DNA of 64,000 bases from NCBI GenBank assembly GCA_963995525.1, contig OZ023205.1:60892904-60956903 (forward strand). Direction: 5' to 3'. The position numbers and the translations under genes are program-made. Source of the stretch: Escarpia spicata. Lineage: Eukaryota; Annelida; Polychaeta; Sabellida; Siboglinidae. The notes under the pieces are model-generated. The model was not told the DNA's origin and made no database searches. It saw only the letters and a list, made by a program, of their open reading frames with translations. Of this stretch, positions 17,421-30,461 are shown piece after piece. Numbering within the stretch: the stretch's first letter is position 1; each line of letters starts with the position of its first letter.

Positions 17421-17456
<36 letters not shown>

Positions 17457-17622
17457 TACGATTGTCACTGTGGGTGGTGAGTGGTGCATGCGTGCGTAAC
17501 TGCGTATACACTTGCATACGCTAGGTGTGCGTGCGCGTGTGTGGGATATGTGGTACGTGAAGTGGTATGGTGTGGTTTGTGGTGTGGTGTTGTGTTGTGT
17601 TGTGGTGCATGCATGCGTGTTT
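17418..17622. repeat. (GTGC)n and GTG-rich low-complexity sequence
   Basis: GTGC tetranucleotides at 17418-17458, then G/T-rich sequence with GTGGT words at about 17550-17610. Confidence 0.8.
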
Positions 17623-17820
17623 GTTTGTTTGCGTGCTCGGCTCTGTCCAGTTATATGGATGCCGAGCTGAAAGCAAAGAATGCACACGTATAGGTGTGAC
17701 AAACGTCACAAAACTGCTTATTGGTATTTTCTGCAGCGTTGATAATAATTTTACAGAACATTCGACAACGAGTATCGTGTGCGGACAACATGATTTTCGT
17801 AAAAGGCTATAGATGTAACG

Positions 17821-18010
17821 GCGGTGATTGATCCTCGCAGCTGTCTCGAGGATCCGTTCCTAGAAATTTCCAGAATTAATTACCCTCTCATAAAACCCGT
17901 TGGCCAAGCGAGATTTACTTTATCGGCAAATATGCGTCGCGCATGGCGCAATTTGGAGCGCTAATTTGGCGTTATGGCGTTAGCGCGGGCAAAATGGACG
18001 CGTTCGACAC
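17821..18010. promoter_or_regulatory. CpG-containing island with YY1/PHO-type cores (tentative)
   Basis: CpG-rich within AT-rich flanks, with GCGCATGGCGC, GTTATGGCGTTAGCGC and AAAATGG words within 60 bp (17940-18000) and TAAT-type homeodomain words. Composition resembles the intronic islands of the PCGF gene. No gene is evident. Function is inference only. Confidence 0.25.
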
Positions 18011-18217
18011 AATACAGTGTCGTCAGTGCGACCATTGGTCCTTGGTGATGATGAACATGATTTAGTCACCACTGACTTCAAGAACTATTCTACCTGTGTG
18101 TTCGGGTATCACCCCTCCTCTGTGTATCTTCCCCGGGGATATGCGCTACACTAGACTGGATAGACCCCCCGGAAGCAGATCTTTCCCACTACAAAGGAAG
18201 ATAGCATATAGGATTAA

Positions 18218-18315
18218 CACCTTGGAGTAGCTTCCTCCTCCACCAGGGATATCATCTTTGCCCCCTGGGAGTAGCTTCCTCCTCCACCAGGGATATCATC
18301 TTTGGCCCCTGGGGG
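18218..18315 (+). repeat. 44-bp tandem duplication
   Basis: Two copies of GGAGTAGCTTCCTCCTCCAC followed by CAGGGATATCATCTTTG, starting at 18224 and 18268. Confidence 0.85.
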
Positions 18316-19315
18316 GATTTCGTAAGCCATACTGCCTCCTTTACAAATATAAACAAACAAACATAGTAGACATGCACGTCATGTATTAAAATTAATATTA
18401 ATCCCACATTTACTCTTACAAATAAACACATATGTTAAACTGATGCCAGTTACGAATGTATCTTATTTAGAATCATGTCATTGCCGACCGTATTTAATGT
18501 ATTTTGGTATTGTCAAAACTAATTATTTAGACGAGTGTTATCGTAACGTTTTCTGTTTTGTGTTTAAATCATGTAGATAGACTGTCCGGTCGAACAATAA
18601 ATTTACAAATCAACGACGTCACGCGTTAGTCTTGTTTGTTTGGCACCGGAGGCGTTTGGCGGGTTTGATTTGATCAATATTCTTAGTCTTCTTTTAGTAT
18701 AACAGACACTTCGCCGAATCAGATTATTTATTGAAATGACGAGCAGTGTGGGAATATGAGATGAGGTGACTGGCGGACAATACAATATATAGGCTATTTG
18801 TGCAGCGCTTCCGTTCAGTGTATATCAGGAATTAACTGATTCAGCCTGATGATTTCCTAAATGCATAACACAAATGCGTTGATTTAGACTACAGCTGCTT
18901 CCCCGTTTTATTTCGTCTCGTTTTAGACTTATTACGCAATAAAACAAATCTGTCTTGTACCGACTGCGATATGCAAGCTTGTTCGTGCAAATGTCTTATT
19001 CAGTTTGGATGAAATCATCAGAAAAGTATATATCAAATTAGTGTTAATTCGGCTGAAACGAACTTCGGCGAAAAAAGGGCAAACGTACGCTCACTGTATA
19101 TAGCAATTGAGCTACTGCTAATGTCGATTCGTGTAGAGGTCTTATCAGAGATAGTGTATAATTTTATAGCGTATCGGCTATGATTGACGACTCGCTAAAT
19201 CCCATAAAGCCGGATATGTACTTAGTATTGCATAGTGACATATATTAAACGTCGAAATTGCGAATTCTTGGATTGCATCTTGTATAATTTATAATATATT
19301 AGTTTTCCTTTTGTG
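18316..19315. other. No gene recognised
   Basis: AT-rich non-coding sequence leading into the 45-bp array. Confidence 0.5.
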
Positions 19316-22300
19316 TACAGCTCTATCTATAGTTAGTTTCCGATATACATACTGTTTGTATACACCTCTATCTATAGTTAGTTTCCGATATACATACTGT
19401 TTGTATACACCTATCTATAGTTAGTTTCCGATATACATACTGTTTATATACACCTCTATCTATAGTTAGTTTCCGATATACATACTGTTTGTATACACCT
19501 CTATCTATAGTTAGTTTCCGATATACATACTGTTTGTATACACCTCTATCTATAGTTAGTTTCCAATATACATACTGTTTATATACACCTCTATCTATAG
19601 TTAGTTTCCGATATACATACTGTTTGTATACACCTCTAGCTATAGTTAGTTTCCGATATACATACTGTTTGTATACACCTCTAGCTATAGTTAGTTTCCG
19701 ATATACATACTGTTTATATACACCTCTAGCTATAGTTAGTTTCCGATATACATACTGTTTATATACACCTCTAGCTATAGTTAGTTTCCGATATACATAC
19801 TGTTTATATACACCTCTAGCTATAGTTAGTTTCCGATATACATACTGCTTGTATACACCTCTAGCTATAGTTAGTTTCCGATATACATACTGTTTGTATA
19901 CACCTCTAGCTATAGTTAGTTTCCGATATACATACTGTTTGTATACACCTCTAGCTATAGTTAGTTTCCGATATACATACTGTTTGTATACACCTCTAGC
20001 TATAGTTAGTTTCCGATATACATACTCTTTGTATACACCTCTAGCTATAGTTAGTTTCCGATATACATACTGTTTGTATACACCTCTAGCTATAGTTAGT
20101 TTCCGATATACATACTGTTTGTATACACCTAGCTATAGTTAGTTTCCGATATACATACTCTTTGTATACACCTAGCTATAGTTAGTTTCCGATATACATA
20201 CTGTTTGTATACACCTCTAGCTATAGTTAGTTTCCGATATACATACTGTTTGTATACACCTCTAGCTATAGTTAGTTTCCGATATACATACTGTTTGTAT
20301 ACACCTAGCTATAGTTAGTTTCCGATATACATACTGTTTGTATACACCTCTAGCTATAGTTAGTTTCCGATATACATACTGTTTGTATACACCTCTGGCT
20401 ATAGTTAGTTTCCGATATACATACTGTTTGTATACACCTGGCTATAGTTAGTTTCCGATATACATACTGTTTGTATACACCTCTAGCTATAGATAGTTTC
20501 CGATATACATACTGCTTGTATACACCTCTAGCTATAGTTAGTTTCCGATATACATACTGCTTGTATACACCTCTAGCTATAGTTAGTTTCCGATATACAT
20601 ACTGTTTGTATACACCTCTAGCTATAGTTAGTTTCCGATATACATACTGTTTGTATACACCTCTAGCTATAGTTAGTTTCCGATATACATACTGTTTGTA
20701 TACACCTCTAGCTATAGTTAGTTTCCGATATACATACTGTTTGTATACACCTCTAGCTATAGTTAGTTTCCGATATACATACTGTTTGTATACACCTCTA
20801 GCTATAGTTAGTTTCCGATATACATACTGTTTGTATACACCTCTAGCTATAGTTAGTTTCCGATATACATACTGTTTGTATACACCTCTAGCTATAGTTA
20901 GTTTCCGATATACATACTGTTTGTATGCACCTCTAGCTATAGTTAGTTTCCGATATACATACTGTTTGTATACACCTCTAGCTATAGTTAGTTTCCGATA
21001 TACATACTGTTTGTATACACCTCTAGCTATAGTTAGTTTCCGATATACATACTGTTTATATACACCTCTATCTATAGTTAGTTTCCGATATACATACTGT
21101 TTGTATACACCTCTATCTATAGTTAGTTTCCGATATACATACTGTTTGTATACACCTCTATCTATAGTTAGTTTCCAATATACATACTGTTTATATACAC
21201 CTCTATCTATAGTTAGTTTCCGATATACATACTGTTTGTATACACCTCTAGCTATAGTTAGTTTCCGATATACATACTGTTTGTATACACCTCTAGCTAT
21301 AGTTAGTTTCCGATATACATACTGTTTATATACACCTCTAGCTATAGTTAGTTTCCGATATACATACTGTTTATATACACCTCTAGCTATAGTTAGTTTC
21401 CGATATACATACTGTTTGTATACACCTCTAGCTATAGTTAGTTTCCGATATACATACTCTTTGTATACACCTCTAGCTATAGTTAGTTTCCGATATACAT
21501 ACTGTTTGTATACACCTCTAGCTATAGTTAGTTTCCGATATACATACTGTTTGTATACACCTCTAGCTATAGTTAGTTTCCGATATACATACTGTTTGTA
21601 TACACCTAGCTATAGTTAGTTTCCGATATACATACTGTTTGTATACACCTCTAGCTATAGTTAGTTTCCGATATACATACTGTTTGTATACACCTCTGGC
21701 TATAGTTAGTTTCCGATATACATACTGTTTGTATACACCTCTGGCTATAGTTAGTTTCCGATATACATACTGTTTGTATACACCTCTAGCTATAGATAGT
21801 TTCCGATATACATACTGCTTGTATACACCTCTAGCTATAGTTAGTTTCCGATATACATACTGCTTGTATACACCTCTAGCTATAGTTAGTTTCCGATATA
21901 CATACTGTTTGTATACACCTCTAGCTATAGTTAGTTTCCGATATACATACTGTTTGTATACACCTCTAGCTATAGTTAGTTTCCGATATACATACTGTTT
22001 GTATACACCTCTAGCTATAGTTAGTTTCCGATATACATACTGTTTGTATACACCTCTAGCTATAGTTAGTTTCCGATATACATACTGTTTGTATACACCT
22101 CTAGCTATAGTTAGTTTCCGATATACATACTGTTTGTATACACCTCTAGCTATAGTTAGTTTCCGATATACATACTGTTTGTATACACCTCTAGCTATAG
22201 TTAGTTTCCGATATACATACTGTTTGTATGCACCTCTAGCTATAGTTAGTTTCCGATATACATACTGTTTGTATACACCTCTAGCTATAGTTAGTTTCCG

Positions 22301-25282
22301 ATATACATACTGTTTGTATACACCTCTAGCTATAGTTAGTTTCCGATATACATACTGTTTATATACACCTCTATCTATAGTTAGTTTCCGATATACATAC
22401 TGTTTGTATACACCTCTATCTATAGTTAGTTTCCGATATACATACTGTTTGTATACACCTCTATCTATAGTTAGTTTCCAATATACATACTGTTTATATA
22501 CACCTCTATCTATAGTTAGTTTCCGATATACATACTGTTTGTATACACCTCTAGCTATAGTTAGTTTCCGATATACATACTGTTTGTATACACCTCTAGC
22601 TATAGTTAGTTTCCGATATACATACTGTTTATATACACCTCTAGCTATAGTTAGTTTCCGATATACATACTGTTTATATACACCTCTAGCTATAGTTAGT
22701 TTCCGATATACATACTGTTTATATACACCTCTAGCTATAGTTAGTTTCCGATATACATACTGCTTGTATACACCTCTAGCTATAGTTAGTTTCCGATATA
22801 CATACTGTTTGTATACACCTCTAGCTATAGTTAGTTTCCGATATACATACTGTTTGTATACACCTCTAGCTATAGTTAGTTTCCGATATACATACTGTTT
22901 GTATACACCTCTAGCTATAGTTAGTTTCCGATATACATACTCTTTGTATACACCTCTAGCTATAGTTAGTTTCCGATATACATACTGTTTGTATACACCT
23001 CTAGCTATAGTTAGTTTCCGATATACATACTGTTTGTATACACCTCTAGCTATAGTTAGTTTCCGATATACATACTCTTTGTATACACCTCTAGCTATAG
23101 TTAGTTTCCGATATACATACTGTTTGTATACACCTCTAGCTATAGTTAGTTTCCGATATACATACTGTTTGTATACACCTAGCTATAGTTAGTTTCCGAT
23201 ATACATACTGTTTGTATACACCTCTAGCTATAGTTAGTTTCCGATATACATACTGTTTGTATACACCTCTGGCTATAGTTAGTTTCCGATATACATACTG
23301 TTTGTATACACCTCTGGCTATAGTTAGTTTCCGATATACATACTGTTTGTATACACCTCTAGCTATAGATAGTTTCCGATATACATACTGCTTGTATACA
23401 CCTCTAGCTATAGTTAGTTTCCGATATACATACTGCTTGTATACACCTCTAGCTATAGTTAGTTTCCGATATACATACTGTTTGTATACACCTCTAGCTA
23501 TAGTTAGTTTCCGATATACATACTGTTTGTATACACCTCTAGCTATAGTTAGTTTCCGATATACATACTGTTTGTATACACCTCTAGCTATAGTTAGTTT
23601 CCGATATACATACTGTTTGTATACACCTCTAGCTATAGTTAGTTTCCGATATACATACTGTTTGTATACACCTCTAGCTATAGTTAGTTTCCGATATACA
23701 TACTGTTTGTATACACCTCTAGCTATAGTTAGTTTCCGATATACATACTGTTTGTATACACCTCTAGCTATAGTTAGTTTCCGATATACATACTGTTTGT
23801 ATGCACCTCTAGCTATAGTTAGTTTCCGATATACATACTGTTTGTATACACCTCTAGCTATAGTTAGTTTCCGATATACATACTGTTTGTATACACCTCT
23901 AGCTATAGTTAGTTTCCGATATACATACTGTTTGTATACACCTCTAGCTATAGTTAGTTTCCGATATACATACTGTTTGTATACAGCTCTATCTATAGTT
24001 AGTTTCCGATATACATACTGTTTGTATACACCTCTAGCTATAGTTAGTTTCCGATATACATACTGTTTGTATACACCTCTAGCTATAATTAGTTTCCGAT
24101 ATACATACTGTTTGTATACACCTCTAGCTATAGTTAGTTTCCGATATACATACTGTTTGTATACACCTAGCTATAGTTAGTTTCCGATATACATACTGTT
24201 TGTATACACCTCTAGCTACAGTTAGTTTCCGATATACATACTGTTTGTATACACCTCTGGCTATAGTTAGTTTCCGATATACATACTGTTTGTATACACC
24301 TCTGGCTATAGTTAGTTTCCGATATACATACTGTTTGTATACACCTCTAGCTATAGTTAGTTTCCGATATACATACTGCTTGTATACACCTCTAGCTATA
24401 GTTAGTTTCCGATATACATACTGTTTGTATACACCTCTAGCTATAGTTAGTTTCCGATATACATACTGTTTGTATACACCTCTAGCTATAGTTAATTTCC
24501 GATATACATACTGTTTGTATACACCTCTAGCTATAGTTAGTTTCCGATATACATACTGTTTGTATACACCTCTAGCAATAGTTAGTTTCCGATATACATA
24601 CTGTTTGTATACACCTCTAGCTATAGTTAGTTTCCGATATACATACTGTTTGTATACACCTCTAGCTATAGTTAGTTTCCGATATACATACTGTTTGTAT
24701 GCACCTCTAGCTATAGTTAGTTTCCGATATACATACTGTTTGTATGCACCTCTAGCTATAGTTAGTTTCCGATATACATACTGTTTGTATACACCTCTAG
24801 CTATAGTTAGTTTCCGATATACATACTGTTTGTATACACCTCTGGCTATAGTTAGTTTCCGATATACATACTGTTTGTATACACCTCTAGCTATAGTTAG
24901 TTTCCGATATACATACTGTTTGTATACACCTCTAGCTATAGTTAGTTTCCGATATACATACTGTTTGTATACACCTCTAGCTATAGTTAGTTTCCGATAT
25001 ACATACTGTTTGTATACACCTCTGGCTATAGTTAGTTTCCGATATACATACTGTTTGTATACACCTCTGGCTATAGTTAGTTTCCGATATACATACTGTT
25101 TGTATACATCTCTGGCTATAGTTAGTTTCCGATATACATACTGTTTGTATACACCTCTAGCTATAGTTAGTTTCCGATATACATACTGTTTGTATACACC
25201 TCTAGCTATAGATAGTTTCCGATATACATACTGCTTGTATACACCTCTAGCTATAGTTAGTTTCCGATATACATACTGTTTG
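19316..25282 (+). repeat. 6.0-kb tandem array of a 45-bp unit with higher-order repeats
   Basis: About 133 head-to-tail copies. Unit landmarks: GTATACACCTCTAGCTATAG, TTAGTTTCCGATATACATAC, TGTTT. Most units are 45 bp; about eight lack CT after ACAC and are 43 bp. Variants recur in a fixed order: ATCTATAG units, a TTCCAATA unit, GGCTATAG units, an AGATAG unit, a GTATGCACC unit. The AGATAG variant recurs at 20491, 21794, 23367 and 25210. From it to the GTATGCACC variant is exactly 435 bp in the first three blocks. This shows multi-unit block duplication. One forward frame is open through 45-bp units (15 codons, YTPLAIVSFRYTYCL) and breaks at 43-bp units. These frames have no ATG start and are not called as genes. 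Each unit contains a TATACA/TGTATA stem with a 7-base loop. Confidence 0.98.
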
Positions 25283-26824
25283 GTTGTCTAAAATAAACTC
25301 ATCATTACACAGACTGCGCTTTTATACATCTACTTATAATTGACTTGCGATGGACTAAATCAGTTGAGGAGAAAGTTATACTATTTTCTCACTACACCCA
25401 ACATATTTTACAACTGTAACTGCTACACAGTAAACCTAAAATATCGTATCATTTTGTTTTCAATTTCGTTCAATTTCACCGTCTTTCTCTATTGCCTATC
25501 TCTATTGCACGATTTTCAACTCAATAAGTTAGTCAAAAACAGATAATGAATTACTACTAATAGTATCACAAATATGTAAAGTTTATATTCAACAATTTGG
25601 TTTTTGTGTAATGACCATAGCTTTACGTCAACAATACCAAGTGATATGCAAATTAAGCACATCAGTAGTTTTAGAAAGTTTCGTGTACAATCATTTATCA
25701 GCTAAAATGATCGACTGTCCGATGTGACACAATTAGAGTAAGCGAATCAATTACCAGCTTCTTTTTATATGTACATTTTATTTGTACGTTTACGATATGT
25801 TTAATTATGAACAAGTATATCGGTGTAAACATAACAGCAATTTTCGTGTTGCAACGGACTGATTTAGCAATTAGTATCATTATTATGTGTAATTGCAAAC
25901 GACATGTTATTAGTCAAAGAAACGGATGGTCCAACCAATTAACCAATTTCTAGTCAAACTGTACGCCGTTTCGGTGAACAGTTTTATATTTTAATAGCTT
26001 CGAAGTTCGAACATTCGCAGATTGCTTAAATTTGTGCAACAATATCTACCAGACTCTACCACTATATGGTAATTTATCGTACACTACAACTAACCATTAA
26101 TGTTTTTCACTCGTATTTAGACTCACCATCCATATACTGTAATATTTGCACCATAATAGTATATCAATGATTGGTGTTACAGTTTTATTTCGCAATCCCC
26201 CGCGGAAGTGTACGAGCAGAGCGTCAAACCGCGCCCTGGGCCGTCTAAACAGAAAACTATATTTGCTTTCCTAGCACAGAATAACAATTTCTTACGCATC
26301 GTTTGCCACCCGGCGTCGATAAAGACGGATATGAGCTATTTTGGGCGCAGTGGCGCAGACATCTCTTCCGGTGCCATTTGCAAAGTATACCCATGGAAAT
26401 GTTAACGCTCCAACGCATCAGTATTGCGTCTTTGCCCTAAAGGTCTATCACGCTGACCTGTTTTGCTTATTGCCATATAGGATTTCCAGGGAACCGTAAT
26501 CTCTGCTCTAGACATGCAGCTTATACAAGGTGTGCCAGAAATGGAAGTTTACTATTATTATGATGTCCGTATTGTTAATTGTATACGCCACTAATGCCCC
26601 TGGGTCGCTGAAATGTTAATATTAGGTTGGAATCTGAGGAGCACGGCACATTGTTATTAGGCCGTAATATACTGTGTTAGCGAGTATTTTTAACAGCCTA
26701 CGTGGCAAAGCAATACTTTTAGACCAGTCTACATTGGAGAAAGTTCGAACTGAGTAAATTGTTATGCACAGCGTTGTATGTCGTATAGCAGACAGCAGAA
26801 TTCGTTATTGTCGTATACACTGTA
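25283..26824. other. No gene recognised
   Basis: AT-rich non-coding sequence after the array. Confidence 0.5.
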
Positions 26825-27000
26825 CTATAATGAAACCGGATTAATCCGGACACTTTGAACCCTGGTGTATATGTTCGCAATAAACGAGTTTTCCGGATAA
26901 ACGAATCACGCACATAACGGGATATACTTATGTTTGGAAATTCCGTTCTTGCGGAATTATATCCGGGTGTGAAGGTTTCCGGATTAACAAAGATCCATTT
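26825..27000. mobile_element. Possible pogo/Tc1-like MITE
   Basis: About 176 bp flanked by TA on both sides. The ends are diverged inverted repeats sharing TTAATCCGGA, and the interior has TTTTCCGGATAAACGAA-type words common in pogo-like MITEs. The terminal bases do not match well, so boundaries are uncertain. A perfect palindrome CCGGATTAATCCGG lies at 26836-26849. Confidence 0.35.
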
Positions 27001-27002
27001 TA

Positions 27003-28864
27003 TTTCCGTTTTGCTTATGGACTTATACCACAAAAACTCGGTCTTATTTAAATATTAATATCAGATTGAAATCAGAGGAGTACGGAACATTGTATATGAG
27101 GTCAATGATAATTTATTTTGTTAGATTTCACAGCGCATCTGCAGGTGTAATATTTGCACACATAGAAGAAAACTCGAACTGCAGCGAGGAATAGAAAAAC
27201 TTTGTGTCACATAGACTGTTGGTTCTCGATATAAGGAACACGACGAGACGTAACGAAGTGTGTCTACGATGTTATTAAATCAAGGTGTACCTAACAAATA
27301 AGCGTAGACAAGAACGAACAGGGATTCCAAAGATGTTCCTATACTAACAGGATGCTCCGTATATGTGGAGTTCAGTGTTATAGAGAGCAAGATATGTTCT
27401 TGCAGTATAATTTTGGATCGCCGTGTAATTGTAGATGGAGAAGATTACTGGCCGTTAAGGGAGATGTTGTCAGATGTTCCCCGAGCGTGCCTCATCGTGA
27501 TACGCGCCGAGTCGAGCGGTCTTCATCGACTCGTTTCGTCTTGCAAGGGCGAGGCCTTATCTGTCAACTTAGCGCTGCTGGCTGGCGGCCCTTCTGTAGA
27601 CTGCACTTCGCGGAATATGGCTCCAGTTACGCCCGAGGTGGGTTGTTGAGTGGGCGTGACACGGACATCGACAAACCATGCGTGGTTGAAAATACGAACA
27701 CCAGCTGCGGTGGGAGCGCGGCGGTTGTCGTGTGATATACTTCTATGTATGACTATGAGACGCGATGTTACAATGAACCCCTCGACGGCTGGTCGTCCTA
27801 GGAACATTATGGGATATGCCGGGCTGTTGAGAAGATACGGAAGGTGCGCAGAACGAGTGAATAGCACCGCGTGGGATTATGGTACAACGAGTAAATAGTT
27901 ATATATGTTGGGAGAGGGTTTGTCAGGTGGGTATACAGTTAGTTTTACGGTGCTAGCCTCACAGCCGTGCTCCACAAATATATTTAATGATAATTTGGTT
28001 TATTTGCTTTGCATCATACCTCTAAGATAAACCCGAAAATGTGCTGGCCGTCCTGTGTATAAATTAGAATTAAGGGGATGACTGGCGTCGTCCCGTTGTC
28101 GTCTCGTCCTCGTCGTCGTCGTCGTCGTCGTCTCGCCGTCGTCTCGTCGTCGTCTTTCCGTCGTCTCGTTGTCAATACATCACCAGAAGGACTTGTGTCT
28201 CGTTGTGGCATCTGGTCTTTTGCCACTGTCATTAATTGTCAGACATTTACGTAGTTCTCGTTAAGACGTCCCCACACTTGTCTCTCTCAGATGACACGTC
28301 ACTTCGCTAGTACGACGTTTTCTCCTCTTCCAAGGCACTGCCAACCAACCAGCGTCTTCTGAGGTTTCCCGCTGTTTTAATCCCCGTGGTAACGGGATAT
28401 TAACGTCTGATATCGAGTGTAACATTAGAAACGTTCCCGCGTAACACCCATCTGTGTGTTTCTCTGCTCTGTTTGATGGTGTCCCTTCGTCCAATAACCG
28501 CAGTACTTTGTGCATCAGCAATAAAGAGCAAACTGCAAGTCGGCTATCACGTTGCATTACATCTTCTATCTTCGGCCCACGGCATGGTGCCACAGTGCTC
28601 GGTACAGAATGCGACAGGACTCGATATTTTCATTATACGAACCAGCCGTTTCAAACTGATATTTATCCACTGTCTAGCGCAAGCAGTTGGCACGATAATG
28701 GGTTAACTCTTTCAACACCGAGGATTTTAACGATCCCGACCCAATGATGTTGTCTACAAATCGACGTCGTGGCTTAGACCTATGCAGCACTGCTACATAC
28801 GTTGACTCTTTCACACACAAAATATATAAAACATACTATTTTACATGCGAGTCGAAACAGATGT
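27003..28864. other. No gene recognised; CpG-rich patch and CGT-rich run
   Basis: Positions 27440-27740 are CpG-rich and open in overlapping frames on both strands, without recognisable similarity. Positions 28085-28173 are CGT/GTC-rich low complexity. A hidden non-coding exon cannot be excluded. Confidence 0.35.
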
Positions 28865-28866
28865 GT

Positions 28867-29207
28867 ATGTCCGTGTGAGTTATGTATGCCCGCCTGAGTG
28901 TTATATATGTCCGTGACAGTGTTATGTATCTCCGCGTGAGTGTTATGTGTGTTCGCATGAGTGTTATGAATGCCCGCGTGAGTGTTATGTATGTTCGCGT
29001 AAGTGTTATGCATGTCCGCGTGAGTGTTATGTATGTCCGCATGAGTGTTATGTTTGTCCGCGTGAGTGTTATGTGTGTCCGCATGAGTGTTATGTATGTC
29101 CGCGTGAGTGTTATGTATGTTCGCGTGAGAGTTGTGTATGTCCGCGTGAGCGTTGTGTATGTCCGCGTGAGTGTTATGTATGTCCGTCTGATTGTTGCGT
29201 CTGTTGG
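28867..29207 (+). repeat. 21-bp minisatellite, about 16 copies
   Basis: Variants of GTTATGTATGTCCGCGTGAG plus T, head to tail. The 7-codon unit keeps several frames open on both strands; not coding. Confidence 0.95.
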
Positions 29208-30461
29208 TGTTCCTCTTGAACAAGCAAACACGCAGTCTCACTCAGCGCTTGAGAAAAGTGGGTTTCAAATTATTTTGTTTGAGACGGAAGCCATTATCGT
29301 TGACGTCCCCTGACTATCGCGGTGCTGTGTATGTGCCGATCAATAATGTCTGCGCCAATGTGTCTACGTTCCTAGAAGCGGCTGGTCTGACATCTCACTG
29401 GCCTAGCTCACGTTTAGTCATCTGAACCGGTAGTTTTCTTGGCTCCGATTACATGAATATATCATACAACATTCGACTTTATGAACCGTGGCGTCTACCG
29501 GTTCGTCGAAATAGACGAGATAGTATTGCGGTGACGTGAAATATAGATATGTTGATGGGTGTCCACCCATTGATTGAAGTAGACAGAAATCAGTGATGTG
29601 TGACGATGATCCGAAATGCATAGCGATGCGTTTGTGGTTGCGACTATCACTTTCCTATTAAATGTTTGTATAAAACTGTACGGCGAGAACAAGCATAACA
29701 TTTATATTTCACCACACAATAAGGCATTATAAGAATATAATTACGTTATGAAAAATGTAATAAATGTGATATGTACTTATATATTGTATTTGCTATCTGT
29801 TATTATTATTATACATTGGGTTTACGAACCGGAAGTACGTACTTATTCGAACTGTATTATCATAGATTTGTTTGTGACGTAAAACCGGAAGTTTGTCACG
29901 TGTCTGCTTTATAGAAGTGCACATGACTGTTTCTATTTTAATCCAACTGCGTTATATAGAATATACTCGTGCATTTAATTAATCGGGACTCGTTGATACT
30001 CGCGAGTCGTTTGTTAGTCCTAGAATCTCTAGAGGGAGAACGCCAACTCACTCTAGGTTTATATTAGTCCTCACTTCCCCGTCATAATTCCTGGGATGCG
30101 AGTAATAACAACGTTCTACGTTGTACAGTGTACCTTCATTGCGTTGTCGAAAACCACTGGAATTATGGTTAATGATTATTAATTTATACAGCACTAAATC
30201 TACTGAAATAATATGACATACGCGGCAATAAAACGAATAACACAAATGTGTTATTATGACTGGATATAAATATACAACATGTATACACCGATATTGTATT
30301 GTGCATACACAAATGTAAATATAGAATACGATAAATGGGCTATTATGATTTGATAAACATTTAATTAACGTGAATAAGAATTAGTAACTTATTTCTATGG
30401 TATATTAAAATAATGAGTTTTTAATTTGATAATGAAAACGTTAATACCCCTAATATTTATA
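29208..30461. other. No gene recognised
   Basis: AT-rich non-coding sequence. Confidence 0.5.

Noticed and set aside
19316..25282. CRISPR array
   Set aside because: Units are contiguous with no unique spacers, and the context is eukaryotic; it is a satellite.
20471..25291. Long open frames of YTPLAIVSFRYTYCL repeats (up to 517 codons)
   Set aside because: Product of a 45-bp satellite unit without stops in one frame; starts are non-ATG and frames end wherever a 43-bp unit occurs.
27352..27898. Overlapping open frames in the CpG-rich patch as a coding exon
   Set aside because: Two plus-strand frames and a minus-strand frame overlap, with no domain similarity; could be a non-coding exon but nothing supports coding.
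28867..29313. Val-Arg-Val-Ser-Val-Met-Tyr repeat proteins and antisense His-Asn-Thr repeat
   Set aside because: 21-bp minisatellite artefact, open in several frames.
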